From: Mycoplasma tullyi
Lineage (GTDB): Bacteria; Bacillota_I; Bacilli_A; Mycoplasmatales; Mycoplasmoidaceae
Assembly: GCF_014068355.1 (NCBI RefSeq)
Contig: NZ_CP059674.1
Location: 803,816 to 867,815, forward strand
Length of the DNA stretch: 64,000 nt
Direction of reading: 5' to 3'
Shown here: positions 43,683 through 56,709 of the stretch, one piece after another
Numbering within the stretch: position 1 is the stretch's first letter
Layout: the number at the start of each line of letters is the position of its first letter
Program-made: the position numbers and the translations under genes
Notes under the pieces: model-generated
The model's database searches: none
What the model saw: only the letters and a program-made list of their open reading frames with translations
Told to the model about the DNA's origin: nothing

Positions 43683-45168
43683 TAGTTAAATAATTGATGG
43701 CATCATCAAGGTTTTTAAGAATTGTTTGTTTATCATACAAAGCAATTACTTTGTTTAATTCTGGACCATGTTTCTTATTAGATAAAACAATTCTTAATGG
43801 CATGTATAAATTCTTACCACCTAAAGGTTTTTCTAAAACTAAATCACCTAATTTAGTTTGGTGAGCTAACCAGTTAATAATCTCTTTAACGTTGTTGTCA
43901 TTCACATCATCAAGCTCATTAATCTTTTCTTTAAATGAGATCAATAGTTGACGATAATTCGGATTAGATTTTAAGAAATCTAAATCTGCTTGATCAAGAT
44001 TAGATAAACTTACTTGGGGAACAAAACTTTCTTTAATGATTTCATTGATTTGATAACCATACTGTAATTGATTCTTAAACATCAAGCAGATCTCATTAAC
44101 TTTAGTTTTAATCTCATCATATTCATTAAGATCAACGTATGGTTTGATAAATGCTAAATACATTACATCATCCATATTCTTAATGTATTCAGATGATATT
44201 CAGTTTAGTTTTTTGATATCAAAGAAAGAAGGAGCTGCACTTAAGTTCTTAATCGTAAACGATTTAACCAGTGCGGGTAGATCTAAGATCTCAATATTAT
44301 CTGGATGAGATCAACCTAATAAAGCAATAAAGTTAACTAGTGCTTCTGCTAAATAACCTTTTTTTCTAAATCCTTCAACGAATTGTTCGACTGCAAGATT
44401 TCTTTTAGATAACTTCTTACCACTTTCATCAACGATGATTGAAAGATGACCATAAACAAATTCATCCTTGAATCCTAGAGCTTCTTTGATAGCTAACTGA
44501 TAAGGAGTATTTGAAATATGTTCTTCACCTCTTAAGATGTGAGAGATCTTCATATCATGATCATCGATTACAACTGCAAAGTTGTAAGTAGCAATCTGGT
44601 TTGATTTAAGAATTACTGGATCACTCATTGAACTAGTGTTGAAGATTAAATTTCCACGAATTAAATCATTTCAAGAATACTCATGATTATCTTTTAGTAA
44701 TAATCTGATTGTAAAAGGGACATTATTATCTAGATTCTTTTGAATCTCTTCTTCAGATAAGCGATAACACTTTCTTGAGTAGATCGGGGGTTTGTATTGT
44801 TTTAATAAATCCTCTCGGTGTTTCTGTAATTCTTCAGGACTACAAAAACAACGATATGCTTTCTTTTCTTCTAAAAGTTGGTAAGCATATTTTTGATAAA
44901 CTTCTAGTTTTTCAGACTGACGATAAGGACCGCTTTGAGTTGGGTTTCAAATTGATTCGTCAGCAAAAATATTTAATCACTTTAAATTATAAAGTTGGTT
45001 CTCAGCACCATCTTCAACGTTTCTTTCAATGTCCGTATCTTCGATCCGAACAATGAATTCACCGTTGTTGTGTTTAGCAAATAAATAATTAAATAAAGCT
45101 GTGCGTGCACCACCTATGTGGAAATAACCTGTAGGAGATGGTGCGTATCTGGTTCTAATTTTAGACAT
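43672..45168 (-). CDS. gltX: Glutamyl-tRNA synthetase
   Basis: 498 aa. Class I signatures: [19 protein letters not shown] near the N-terminus and GKKLSKRN in the middle (KLSKR box), with [15 protein letters not shown] before it. Several UGA Trp codons interrupt the frame under the standard code. In mycoplasmas this enzyme is non-discriminating and also charges tRNA-Gln, which GatCAB then amidates. Starts 30 bases after folD and overlaps the HD gene. Confidence 0.95.
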
Positions 45169-45198
45169 ATATCTCTATATATAATTTTAATTAAAAAG

Positions 45199-46050
45199 CT
45201 ATTTATTAACCTTCTGAATTTCAGATAAGTTAATTAGATTCTTTACTAAAGAATAAATTGTTAGTGGTCCAATCCCACCAGGGGTTGGCGTTCCATAGGA
45301 AGCGATCTGCTTAAGTTCGTCATAATCAAAGTCACCAGAAACTACATCTTTTGATTGTTCTTGATCAAAGTATTTATCGATTCCGATATCGATAAATATT
45401 ACTCCTGGTTTGAATTCGTAGTTCGATAAAAACTTTGCTTTACCAACTGCTGAGATTACTAAATCTGCTTGCTTAGTTTTTTCTTTTAATAGATGATTAT
45501 TTTCTTTAGTTATCAAATCAAACTGAATTTGGTGTTCATTTAAATAATTAATAATCGCTTGGTTTGATGTAATTCCATTACCAATTAACAAGATTTTTTT
45601 ATTTAAAAAACTAAGCTTATATTCCTCAAATAATTCCAACACCGCATTAAGAACACAAGGAATAACTTTTTTCTTTTGTTCTTGATCAAAACGATCATAC
45701 AAAAAACCATCCACATCCAGATGGATGGGAATGTTATTAATGATCTTATTTGTGTCTAATCCTTCTTTAATAGGTAATTGAACTAACACTCCGTTTGGAT
45801 TACTTGAATTAATCTTTTCATTCATCTCAAGAATAAATTGATTTGTATCATCTAGATAAGAAAGATCACAAACTTCTGTTTGAATCCCTAAAGATTCGCA
45901 ATAATTAATCTTATTGCGAACATAGATTCTAGAAGCTTCACTAGGATCACTAATTATGATTAATAATTTGATCTGTTGATTATTAATTCTTTTAGCTAAT
46001 TGCTCTTTTAGTTTTAACGATAATTTTGCACCATCTAATTTAATAAACAT
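45199..46050 (-). CDS. folD: Bifunctional methylene-THF dehydrogenase/cyclohydrolase
   Basis: 283 aa. The YVRNKINYCESLGI segment has the catalytic Lys, followed by VQLPIKEGLD, DVDGF, and the C-terminal YGTPTPGGIGPLTIY. It interconverts methylene-, methenyl- and formyl-THF for purine and formyl-Met synthesis. Cofactor loop GNGITSNQAIINYL replaces the usual GRSxxVGxP, a divergence common in mycoplasma FolD. Starts 2 bases after lgt. Confidence 0.93.
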   Translation of the reverse strand: MFIKLDGAKLSLKLKEQLAKRINNQQIKLLIIISDPSEASRIYVRNKINYCESLGIQTEVCDLSYLDDTNQFILEMNEKINSSNPNGVLVQLPIKEGLDTNKIINNIPIHLDVDGFLYDRFDQEQKKKVIPCVLNAVLELFEEYKLSFLNKKILLIGNGITSNQAIINYLNEHQIQFDLITKENNHLLKEKTKQADLVISAVGKAKFLSNYEFKPGVIFIDIGIDKYFDQEQSKDVVSGDFDYDELKQIASYGTPTPGGIGPLTIYSLVKNLINLSEIQKVNK

Positions 46051-46052
46051 AA

Positions 46053-47162
46053 TTAGTCTTTTTTGATCATTAAATCATAATCATCAGCATAAAAGAACAT
46101 TTCAGAGAAATTCTTTGTATAGATTGATGAAGATGGTTCTAGTTTTTTTCTAATCTCTTCTTTACTTAGACTCTTGAATTTATTTAAGTAGTTTTTAAAT
46201 AAACTAATCATGTAGATTTTGATCTTGTTAAATAAGAAGAAATAATTCTTTTTGTTTCTAAATCTTGGGAAGACTCATTGAGTAAGACTAAAACCAACCA
46301 ACCCTAATAATAAGAATAAAACAGAAGTAACTATTGAAGTTTGGAACTTGAATTGACTATCTCTTTGAGTTTCAATAATTAAACGAATGATTCCAGTTGC
46401 TAAGAAATAAAGCATCGTTCGTCCGCCGGTTTTAAGATCCTTAACAAAGTCAAGTAAAAAAACAATGATTACAAAAGCAATTACATTAAAGAATGATTCA
46501 ATTAAAAAGATTGGAACTCTAAATAATGTTACGCCGTTTTCATTAATGAACATGTGTTCAAAAACTCCAGGCATTAATACTTTTAAGAAACCTCATTGTC
46601 TTAATGCTTGTTCGGTTGTTAATCCTTGACCATAAACTTCGTGGTTAAAGAAGTTACCTCATCTACCAATTGCTTGACCAATTAAGATTGTTGGAATAAT
46701 TGCATCAGCATATATTCACATGCTTGCTTGTTTATAAAAGGTTTTGGTTACAAGGTTATGATTTTCATAAACTAGGTAATTTTTCTTTACGTAGTATTTT
46801 GATTTTCGCAAAATAAAGAAAAAGAAAATCAGTCCAGTAGTGGTCGTAAAGATCACCCCACCTTGAATTGCCAACCCACCTTGGTGGATTGCAAAAAACG
46901 GTGTTACACCCACTATTGAGTCCCCAATAATGAATGATCAAGCTCTTGCTCCAAAGATAATTGAGATAATCCCGATAAATACATAGTAAAAGTAAGGATT
47001 ATCATCAACCTTATATTTATATTTAAGTGTAAGAATACCAGCAATAATAGCTACCAGAATCCCTGTAGCATATAAAATTCCGTAATACCTTACATCAAAA
47101 GAACCTAGCATAAAAGCGGTTCCAAAACTATCGTTTACTGTATGATTGCCTGGTGTATACAT
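46053..47162 (-). CDS. lgt: Prolipoprotein diacylglyceryl transferase
   Basis: 369 aa, long for Lgt owing to a basic C-terminal tail. About seven membrane helices. The Lgt signature GRWGNFFNHEVYG is intact, with the HQGGLAIQGG loop before it and RLIIETQRDSQF near the end. It attaches diacylglycerol to the lipobox Cys of lipoproteins, including the two MIP proteases encoded at 8873-12824. UGA Trp codons split the frame. Follows hprK by 9 bases, an hprK-lgt pairing typical of Firmicutes. Confidence 0.95.
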
Positions 47163-47171
47163 AATTAGCTA

Positions 47172-48366
<1,195 letters not shown>

Positions 48367-49278
48367 ATGTTTGCTTGCGGTTTTGATTTTAATGCATGGA
48401 AAACATGAGAATATCAAAGGAAATATTCTGCATTCGATTTCCTATTTAATTTCATTTGTTTCGGACTGATGGGGGTATTCATCAGTTTTCCTTGACTTTT
48501 AAGAAAACCTGATGGATCACCTAATATTGGAATCAACTTACCAATCTTTTGAATTGGGATAGCTGCTTCAATTCTGTTTGGTGCTGTGATCATTGTTAAT
48601 TATGTTTTTGTCATCATCAACTTAAACAAAATTAATAATGAGTATCTTAAAGTAAAAAGAATCAACATTAGAGAGAATCATCGAATACGAGTACTGTTTA
48701 ATGTTATTCAGTATGCATGACCTTTATTCTTTATCTTTATCGCTTTTAATAAAAGCTTAAAAGAAGATTACCTAAATTTATTAATTTGATCTGTGCTTCG
48801 AGCTGAACGTGTTTTCATCATGCAGATAGAAGAAAAATACATTATTAAGAACAATCCTAAGAAAAAATATTTAGAGATCAAAGCTCAAAACATTAGAACA
48901 CAGGATATCATTAATGATATTCGCAGAGAATTTAAAAAGCTAGGGGCTGTAGCTGAAATCGATCAAATTAGATTTTATCAATTGTCTGGTAATCGTTCTA
49001 GAAACAATTTAGTTGTTTATAACCAAAATCAAAATCGTAATCAATCTAGACAAATTAATAATCAACCAAGATTTTTACCTGGTCGGGTTTATCAAAACCA
49101 AAATAGACAATTAAATAATCCTTACCCAAATAATCGTCCACCGGTATATCCTAATAATATGCCAAACAATATGCCGCCTAATCATGGGAATATGAATCAA
49201 AGACCACCTAAGCAATTTCCTATGGGTTCAAGGAACTTCCCTAGGTATACAAAACCACATCCATTTAAGGAAAACTAA
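48367..49278 (+). CDS. Unknown membrane protein with Asn/Gln/Pro-rich tail
   Basis: 303 aa. Three hydrophobic helices are visible: about residues 25-45, 65-93 and 115-145, interrupted by UGA Trp codons. A charged cytoplasmic-type segment (150-215) follows, then a ~95-residue low-complexity tail rich in Asn, Gln, Pro and Arg with repeated NNMP/NQNRN words. Asn/Pro-rich tails occur on mycoplasma surface and cytoskeletal proteins, but no specific family was recognised. Alone on the plus strand between minus-strand operons and converges with tatD, whose stop is 8 bases away. Confidence 0.75.
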
Positions 49279-49286
49279 TAAGTTTA

Positions 49287-50084
49287 TTATTTAATCTTGG
49301 GTTTAAAAAGATTGTAAGCATTATCGAATGTGAGTTGTTGGATTTCATCATCGCTCACATTTTTTAATTCAGCGATCTTTTCAACTGTATATTTAAGATA
49401 TAAAGAATTATTTTCTTTTCCTCTAAAGGGATGAGGTGTTAAAAACGGAGCATCTGTTTCTACAAGCAATTGTTCATTTTTAATTAATGGAATAGCTTCT
49501 TGTAATGTTTTAGCATTCTTGAAAGTTACAACACCTGGAATTGAATAGTATTTAACTATCTTAGTTGGTAGTTGCTCAAGCAATTTATAAGTTTCAACAT
49601 CCTGAGAGAAACAATGAAAAATTATAGGAACTAAAACTTCTTTACTGCGTAAATACTCAACGATTTCTTTATGTGCATTTCTAATGTGCAACATAAGTGG
49701 TTTTTTATATTTGTTAGCTAGTTCTAGATGCATATCTAGAAATTGATATTGAATAGCTTTATATTGGTCTGTGTAATAAAAATCTAAACCGCATTCACCA
49801 ATACCCACAATTTTGTTATCTGGTTCAGATAATATTTCTTCAAAAACAGCCCTAACTTCTTCAAGATTATGATCTTGAACATCGTTAGGATGTACAGCGA
49901 TACAAGCTGAACAATTGTTGTATTGTTTAGTAATTTTGTTAGCTAAAATGCTATCTTCTAATGATGTTCCAACTACATTGATGTAAATGTTTTCTTCCTC
50001 AAATGCTTTTAATAGTTCATCATGTTTAGGGTATAGTTGTAAACTATTAACGTGACAGTGCGTATCGTATAGTTTGTATTTCAT
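49287..50084 (-). CDS. tatD: TatD-family metal-dependent hydrolase
   Basis: 265 aa. Metal ligands are in DTHCHVN (start), GIGECGLDFYY, MLHIRNAHKE, IFHCFSQD, and ETDAPFLTPHPFRGK. TatD proteins are 3'-5' DNases acting in repair and DNA turnover. Full length, with conserved motifs all present. Last gene of the origin-proximal minus-strand run (MG009 position); 3 bases after mnmE. Confidence 0.93.
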   Translation of the reverse strand: MKYKLYDTHCHVNSLQLYPKHDELLKAFEEENIYINVVGTSLEDSILANKITKQYNNCSACIAVHPNDVQDHNLEEVRAVFEEILSEPDNKIVGIGECGLDFYYTDQYKAIQYQFLDMHLELANKYKKPLMLHIRNAHKEIVEYLRSKEVLVPIIFHCFSQDVETYKLLEQLPTKIVKYYSIPGVVTFKNAKTLQEAIPLIKNEQLLVETDAPFLTPHPFRGKENNSLYLKYTVEKIAELKNVSDDEIQQLTFDNAYNLFKPKIK

Positions 50085-50087
50085 AAG

Positions 50088-51434
50088 TTATTTACCAAGA
50101 CAAAAGTTTTTAAAGATTTCATCTATTAAATCATAATCTTCGTATTCGGATAACACCTTTAATAATGAATTGTTAGCTTCATTTAAGTGTTGAATAACAA
50201 GATCATGATATTGGTTTGGATCGTTTAATATTAAATTAATATTGTGTAAAGCTGTTCGTAATAAATTGATCTGTCATTCTTCTTGGAAGATGCTGTCTTG
50301 TTTGTTTTCGTCGTTAAAAATAGCTAAACTTGTTTTTTCTAGGTATTCAACTAGTTCACCAATATCGTTATTTTTAGCACTAATCTTTATTTTAATTTCA
50401 CCAGTGTTTAAAGTTGGATCAACCTCATCTACTTTATTACCCACTAAAACATATTGTTTTTTATTGTTAATCAGATATTTGTAAATCTTGGTTTTGTCAT
50501 AGCCTTCATACTTATTTAAATCGATAAGATAGATTACTAAATCTGATTTATCAATTGCTTCAAAACTTTTATTTATTCCAATTTGTTCGATCTGATCACT
50601 GCTTTTTCTGATTCCAGCAGTATCAATAAGATTAATTATCAATTGATCATTTAAAATGATCTGTCCTTCTATTGTATCCCTAGTAGTTCCTGGGATGTTG
50701 GTAACTATTGCTTTTTGTTCATTTAAAAATGCATTTAATAGTGAAGATTTTCCTGCATTAGGTTCGCCAACAATAGCAACTTTTATACCTTCAGAAATTT
50801 GTTTTAATTTTAGTGATTTATTAACAATTCTTTCCAGTTTTTGCCGTATATTTGTTAAATTTTCGAATTCTTCTGTTAATTCTTCTTTTTCGTCTTCGTA
50901 TTCTGGATAGTCGATAGCAATTTCAACTAAACCTATAAGTCTAAAAATTTCTTGTTGAATATTTTTTATATCTCTAGAATATTCTCCACTTAATGCTTTA
51001 ATGCTCGTAGAGTGACTTAAGTTGTTTCTCGAGAAAATCAAATCATGAATTGCAGTAGCTTGATTAAGATCTATTTTCTTGTTTATATAACTTCGTTTAG
51101 AAAATTCCCCTCTTTGAGCTAAATGAGCCCCGTGTTTGTTTAATAACGCCATAATTTTGTTAATAACGAAAAGCCCACCGTGACAGTTTATTTCAACAGA
51201 ATCTTCTCCAGTAAAGCTTTTTGGTGCAACAAACTTCATTAATAAAACATCATCGATAACTTCTTTGTTATCAACTATTTTTGCATGTTGAATTGTATAA
51301 CCTTCTTTAGTTATCTCTTTGTCACAAATTTGATTAATGATCTCGTAAGTATCTGGTCCAGATAATCTAATTACATGAATTGCACTATTATAAGGGGCTG
51401 TTGCTAAAGCATAAATGGTTTCGTATTTTTTCAT
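50088..51434 (-). CDS. mnmE: tRNA modification GTPase MnmE (TrmE)
   Basis: 448 aa. N-terminal folate-binding domain starts KKYETIYALATAP; the G domain has G1 GEPNAGKSSL, G3 DTAG and G4 GNKVDE, with the TTRDTIEG loop. The usual C-terminal CIGK is FCLGK here, keeping the essential Cys. The frame continues through UGA at 50274-50276 to TAA at 50088. An upstream TTG at 51447-51449 could add five residues, but the ATG at 51432-51434 fits the family better. With MnmG it makes xm5 modifications at U34. Confidence 0.93.
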
Positions 51435-51441
51435 GATTTTA

Positions 51442-52224
51442 TTAATCAATAATACTTATTAAAATTGCGTTTTTAGATAAGTTTAAATTTAAGTTGTTTA
51501 AAATCGGTATTAATTTATTTTTTCTTTTAAAATCACCGGTAAAAATTAAATAATTAAGAACCAAACTTATTTCATAATAATCTAATTTTTCAAAAAGATC
51601 TCTAATTTTAATTATTTGATCAAATTTCTTATTGTTTACTTCTAATAATTGAACTAATTCTAATAGCTTAAAAATATCTTTATTAGCTTCGTACTGCAAG
51701 ATATCATCATAACTATAAAACATAGTTCTGATAACATCTAATTCTTTGGGTTTATACTTATTTTTAAATTCCACTTTGTCTTCGTAAGAATTAGTAGAAT
51801 ATCTGACACATCTACTCACGATTGTATCTAAGATGCCGTAAGGTTTTCTGGTAGTTAAAATTCCTATCGTGTTATCTTTTGGTTCTTCAAGGAATTTTAA
51901 TAAAGAGTTTAGTGATTCTTTATTAGCTTTTTCAATCTGGTGAATTATATAGATTTTGATTCCTCTACTCTCAAGAGCGGTATTATTAAATTTATTTTGA
52001 ATATCTATTATCTCTTGCTTTCTAATAACGTTATTATGTGGATAAACATGAATTAAATCATAATAACCATTGTTAATGATTTTTAGACATCATACACATT
52101 TTTTGCATGGTTTGTTTGCCTCTGTACAAACAATATTAATTAAATATTCCTCTAAGTATCTTTTTAAATAACAGCCTTTGTTTTCAAACAAAAGAATAGG
52201 GGTATATTTATTAGTTGATTCCAT
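51442..52224 (-). CDS. holB: DNA polymerase III delta' subunit (HolB-like)
   Basis: 260 aa, shorter than E. coli HolB. The zinc module CTEANKPCKKCVWCLK is near residue 33, followed by IIHQIEKANKESLNSLLKFLEEP, the sensor/arginine region typical of clamp-loader subunits. No Walker A, as expected for delta'. Start ATG at 52222-52224 overlaps tmk by 14 bases; position equals MG007 in M. genitalium. It loads the DnaN clamp. Confidence 0.88.
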
Positions 52225-52843
52225 GATTTTTTACGAAATTCGTAATAATATTTATTACTTGATCATAAATAGTATCTAAATCTAATGAAGCGTTAATGAT
52301 CTTAGCTTTTTTATTGTCTTTTATTGTCTCTAGATACGAATTTCTAATTTTATGAATACGTTCTTTTGTATAAGCATCTAAATGATTCATTGTGCTTCGT
52401 TCAGATATTCTTTTAGCTGCTATTTCAGGATCAACATCGAATAATATTGTTAAATCTGGTTCTAAACCATCTGTAACGTATTCGTTAATCTTTTTGATTT
52501 TTTCAAATCCTGCGTTTTTAATCAATCCTTGATAAATTCAAGAAGAAACAACGAAACGATCGCAAATGATAATTTTGTTCTCATCTAGGGCAGGTAAGAT
52601 TTTTCTTTTTAAATGCTCGTTTCTTGATGCACAAAACAATAAAGCTTCTGTTAACGGATCAGAGTTTGATAACTTCATAATTAATTCACGAACAGCCTCA
52701 GAATTATCACAACCCCCTGGTTCACGTGAATAAATTATTGGTTGAGAATCGATTGAGGTATATTCGTTCATCATTCTTTTGAGAAACGAACTTTTGCCTG
52801 ATCCATCAACTCCTTCAATTACAATAAAAACTCCTTTTTTCAT
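52211..52843 (-). CDS. tmk: Thymidylate kinase
   Basis: 210 aa. P-loop EGVDGSGKSSF at residues 9-19, the YSREPGG DR-type loop, ICDRFVVSSW with a UGA Trp, and LFDVDPEIAAKRISER (lid region). It phosphorylates dTMP to dTDP; works downstream of the thymidine kinase at 15413. Located 17 bases after serS and overlapping holB. Confidence 0.95.
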
Positions 52844-52860
52844 GCAGTTTATTTTTTTAT

Positions 52861-54123
52861 CTATCTAATGTATTCTTTGCCTAAATATTTAACTAAAGCT
52901 TTAGGAACTTTAATTGACCCATCTTTTTGTTGATAATTTTCTACAATCGCTACAAACAAACGGTCATGAGCTAGAGCACTAGCATTAAGTGTGTGAACGT
53001 ATAAGTTTTTCTTTGAGATCACATCTTTGAATTTGATATTAGCTCTTCTAGCTTGGAAATCGCCACAGTTTGAAATTGAAGAGATTTCACGATATTTATT
53101 TTCAGATGGAATCCACACTTCTAGATCATATGTTTTAGTTGCACTAAAACCCATATCACCAGTACATAAAACCATACGACGGTATGGAAGTTCTAATAGT
53201 TCAAGAATCTTTTCAGCATCCTTAGCCATTGCTTCATGTTCTTGTTTAGAAGTATGTGGATGCACAATCTTAACCAATTCGGTTTTATAAAACTGGTGCT
53301 GACGAATTAATCCTTTGGTATCTTTACCAGCGCTACCAGCTTCAGATCTAAAACAAGCAGTAGAAGCTGTATAGTATTTAGGTAAATCTGATTCTTTTAA
53401 GATCTCATTACGATGTAAGTTAACTAATTGTACTTCAGCGGTAGAAGCTAGATAATAATTAGTTCCTTCTAGTTTAAAAACATCCTCAACAAATTTAGGG
53501 AACTGCCCTGAACCATAATAAGAATCCTTATTAATAATTACAGGTGGTAAATATTCTTCATATTTATCAGCATTAACATCTAAACAAAATTGCTGAATAG
53601 CGCGCATTAATCTAGCGCCATCTTTTTTATAGATTGAAAATCTTGATCCAGTTATCTTAGTAGCTACATCAAGACTAATCATATCAAGCTTGGTTGCTAA
53701 TTCATAATGTGGTAACGGTTTGAAATCAAAGAAAGTTGGCTTTCTAGATTTAAACATTTCCACATTTTCTTTTTCATCTTTACCGATTGGTACATCTTCA
53801 GTTGGTAAGTTAGGAATACGTTGATAAATATAATCGAATTCTTCTTTGATCTCATTATATTTAGCTTCGTTTTTTTCTAATTCAGAACGGATTAATCCAC
53901 CCTCTTGAATTAGTTTTTTTCTTTGATCATCTAATTCAGCACTACCTGCTTTTTTAGCATTAAGATTTTTTTGTTCGTTTAGCTTTTCAATCGTTTTAAG
54001 TAAACTACTTAATTGTTTTTCTAAACGCAAAAATTCATCGTATCAGTCTAAATTAAATGATCGACTTTTAAGCTGTTCTCTAATCTCCTTAGAATTAGTT
54101 TTTAAGAGATTTTTGTCTAGCAT
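52861..54123 (-). CDS. serS: Seryl-tRNA synthetase
   Basis: 420 aa. N-terminal coiled-coil arm (about residues 30-100) with Leu/Lys/Glu heptads, then class II motifs: motif 2 FRSEAGSAGKDTKGLIRQHQF and motif 3 in the AHDRLFVAIVENYQ region. The N-terminal ~30 residues are restored by reading UGA as Trp. Stop is TAG. Part of the dnaN-to-tatD run, 18 bases after gyrA. Confidence 0.95.
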
Positions 54124-54141
54124 AATATCCTATTTTACCTA

Positions 54142-56691
54142 TTATTCGTTTTCTTGATTTTCTTGTTCTTGATTTGAATCTTCTGAAGATGATTCTGTTT
54201 CAGAATTATCTGAACCAACTTGTTGACTGTCATCCTGTTCAACACCAAAGATCGCTACAGATTGTAGAGTTTCTTTTTCGTTTAATGAGATTAATTTTAC
54301 ACCAGAGGTGTTTCGCCCTTGTTCTGAAACTTCAGCTAATGGAACACGAACGATCTTACCTGTTGATGAAATCATTAATAATTCTTCATTACCATTAACT
54401 AATTGGGTACTAATAATATCTCCAGTTTTAGGTGTAACTTTGATCGTAATCACCCCTTTAGAACCACGATTGGTCATTCGGTATTCTTCACGATCAGTCA
54501 TCTTCCCAACACCTTTTTCACAAACAGCAAGTAGTGAATTACCTTCGTTTGATGATGATAATCCGATCACTTCATCTTTAGGGTTTTTGAATTTAACACC
54601 AATTACCCCTTGAGCAGCTCGACCCATCGCACGAACAGCATCTTCTTTAAATCTTACTAGTAAACCAGATGAAACACCGATGTAAATTTCTTCGTCACCA
54701 GCAGTTTTAATTACTTTAAATAAACTATCGTTTTCAGTTAATTTAATCGCAATTTTTCCGTTATTTTGAATTCTAGAGAATTCAGAAGCTTCAGTTCGTT
54801 TAACTAAACCTTTTTTAGTTGAGAAGAAGAAATAACCACTGTCATAATCATTAATTGATAACAATGACATTAGTTTTTCATCTTTTTCAATGCTAATTAA
54901 ATTAATAGCTGGAATCCCTTTAGAGATTCTAGAACCTAAAGGAACTTGGTGAGCTCTGATTCGATAAACTTTACCATAATTGGTAAAGAATAATAGATCA
55001 GAATGAGTCGAACACACAATTAATGATTCAACATCATCATCTTCATATGTGTTCATTCCCTTAACTCCAACACCACCACGGTGTTGAACTTTATAAGCAC
55101 TGATCGGAATTCGTTTTAAGTATCCTTTAGATGATCTAGTAATTACTACTGTTTCAACAGGAATTAATTGTTCGTTGTCAATTGTTGAATTAAGACCATA
55201 ACAGATCTTTGTTCTTCTTTCATCACCAAACTTGTGATCAATTTCATCAAGTTGATCAGAAATAATCCTAATTCTTCTTTCTTTATTTTCTAAGATCTCT
55301 TCTAGATCTTTAATTAATTCTTTAAGTTTAGCTAATTCTTTTTGTAAGTTTTCACGTTCAAGTCCACTTAAACTTCTTAAACGCATATCAAGAATTGCTT
55401 TAGCTTGTAGATCACTAAGTTCATACTTAGACATTAAAGTATTCTTAGCATCTTCATTATCTTTAGCATTCTTAATGATCTCAATAACATCATCGATGTT
55501 ATTAGTGGCAATCACTAAACCTTCAACGATATGAGCTGAAGCTTTAGCTTTTTTCAGTTCGAAATTAGTTTTTCTTAATAAGATATCAAACTGATGATCG
55601 ATGTAGATTTGCAATGCTTCTTTAAGGTTAATAACTTTTGGTTGGTTATTTACCAAAGCAAGCATTGCTACTGAAAAGTTAGTTTGTAACTGAGTAGATT
55701 TATAAAGTTGATTTAATAAAACTTCAGGAATAATATCGCGTTTAGTTTCAATAACAATTCGAATTCCTTCACGGTTAGATTCATCACGTAAATCAGCGAT
55801 TCCTTGGATCTGTTCAGTTTTTACCAGATCGGCAATCTTATTAATCAGATTAGCCTTATTCACCATATAAGGAATCTCAGTAATAACGATATTGCTTTTA
55901 TTATTCGCTAATTCTTCAATTTCAGATTTAGCTCGAACTGAAACTGAGCCTCGGCCGGTGTTGAAGTATTCATCGATACCAGCTTCACCTAAGATTTCAG
56001 CTGCTGTGGGAAAGTCTGGACCTTTAATGAATTGTTTTAGATCATCAATAGTTGCTTCTTCATTAACTAATAAATGTTTGATTCCACCAATTAATTCACT
56101 TAAATTATGTGGGGGAATATTAGTCGCCATCCCTACAGCTATACCACTAGAACCGTTTGCTAATAAGTTAGGAAACAACGAAGGTAAAACAACTGGTTCT
56201 TGTTCTGAAGCATCATAGTTATCTACAAAATCAACGGTATCCTTATCGATGTTGCGCAACATTTCAGCTGAGATCTTAGACAATCTCGCTTCAGTATATC
56301 TCATAGCAGCTGCACTATCACCATCGATCGAACCAAAGTTACCATGCCCATCAATTAACATGTATCTTAATGAGAATGGTTGTGCCATACGCACCATCGT
56401 GTCATAAATAGCGCTATCACCGTGAGGGTGGTATTTCCCCATAACGTGACCAACGATCTGAGCTGATTTACGATACGGTTTATCATGAGTTAAACCTGAA
56501 GTGTAAGCACCATATAAAACCCGACGGTGTACAGGTTTTAGACCATCTCTAGATTCAGGTAAAGCTCTTGAAACAATTACTGACATGGCATATTCCATGA
56601 ATGATGTTTCAAGTTCTTTGGTAATTGATGCTTCTTTAACTACTGTTTTATTCAGTAATTCTTTTATATTATTTTTATCGTTAGGATTCAT
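54142..56691 (-). CDS. gyrA: DNA gyrase subunit A
   Basis: 849 aa. Catalytic Tyr in [11 protein letters not shown]; QRRRxxLxxR-type coiled region [15 protein letters not shown]; the GyrA-box QxxGGKG-like motif [11 protein letters not shown] opens the C-terminal beta-propeller, confirming gyrase rather than topo IV. The quinolone region reads [17 protein letters not shown], wild-type in appearance. The end is an acidic Gln/Glu/Ser tail (about 35 residues). No UGA interrupts this frame. Confidence 0.96.
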   Translation of the reverse strand: MNPNDKNNIKELLNKTVVKEASITKELETSFMEYAMSVIVSRALPESRDGLKPVHRRVLYGAYTSGLTHDKPYRKSAQIVGHVMGKYHPHGDSAIYDTMVRMAQPFSLRYMLIDGHGNFGSIDGDSAAAMRYTEARLSKISAEMLRNIDKDTVDFVDNYDASEQEPVVLPSLFPNLLANGSSGIAVGMATNIPPHNLSELIGGIKHLLVNEEATIDDLKQFIKGPDFPTAAEILGEAGIDEYFNTGRGSVSVRAKSEIEELANNKSNIVITEIPYMVNKANLINKIADLVKTEQIQGIADLRDESNREGIRIVIETKRDIIPEVLLNQLYKSTQLQTNFSVAMLALVNNQPKVINLKEALQIYIDHQFDILLRKTNFELKKAKASAHIVEGLVIATNNIDDVIEIIKNAKDNEDAKNTLMSKYELSDLQAKAILDMRLRSLSGLERENLQKELAKLKELIKDLEEILENKERRIRIISDQLDEIDHKFGDERRTKICYGLNSTIDNEQLIPVETVVITRSSKGYLKRIPISAYKVQHRGGVGVKGMNTYEDDDVESLIVCSTHSDLLFFTNYGKVYRIRAHQVPLGSRISKGIPAINLISIEKDEKLMSLLSINDYDSGYFFFSTKKGLVKRTEASEFSRIQNNGKIAIKLTENDSLFKVIKTAGDEEIYIGVSSGLLVRFKEDAVRAMGRAAQGVIGVKFKNPKDEVIGLSSSNEGNSLLAVCEKGVGKMTDREEYRMTNRGSKGVITIKVTPKTGDIISTQLVNGNEELLMISSTGKIVRVPLAEVSEQGRNTSGVKLISLNEKETLQSVAIFGVEQDDSQQVGSDNSETESSSEDSNQEQENQENE

Positions 56692-56709
56692 TGTTTAACC
56701 TGATTATCA

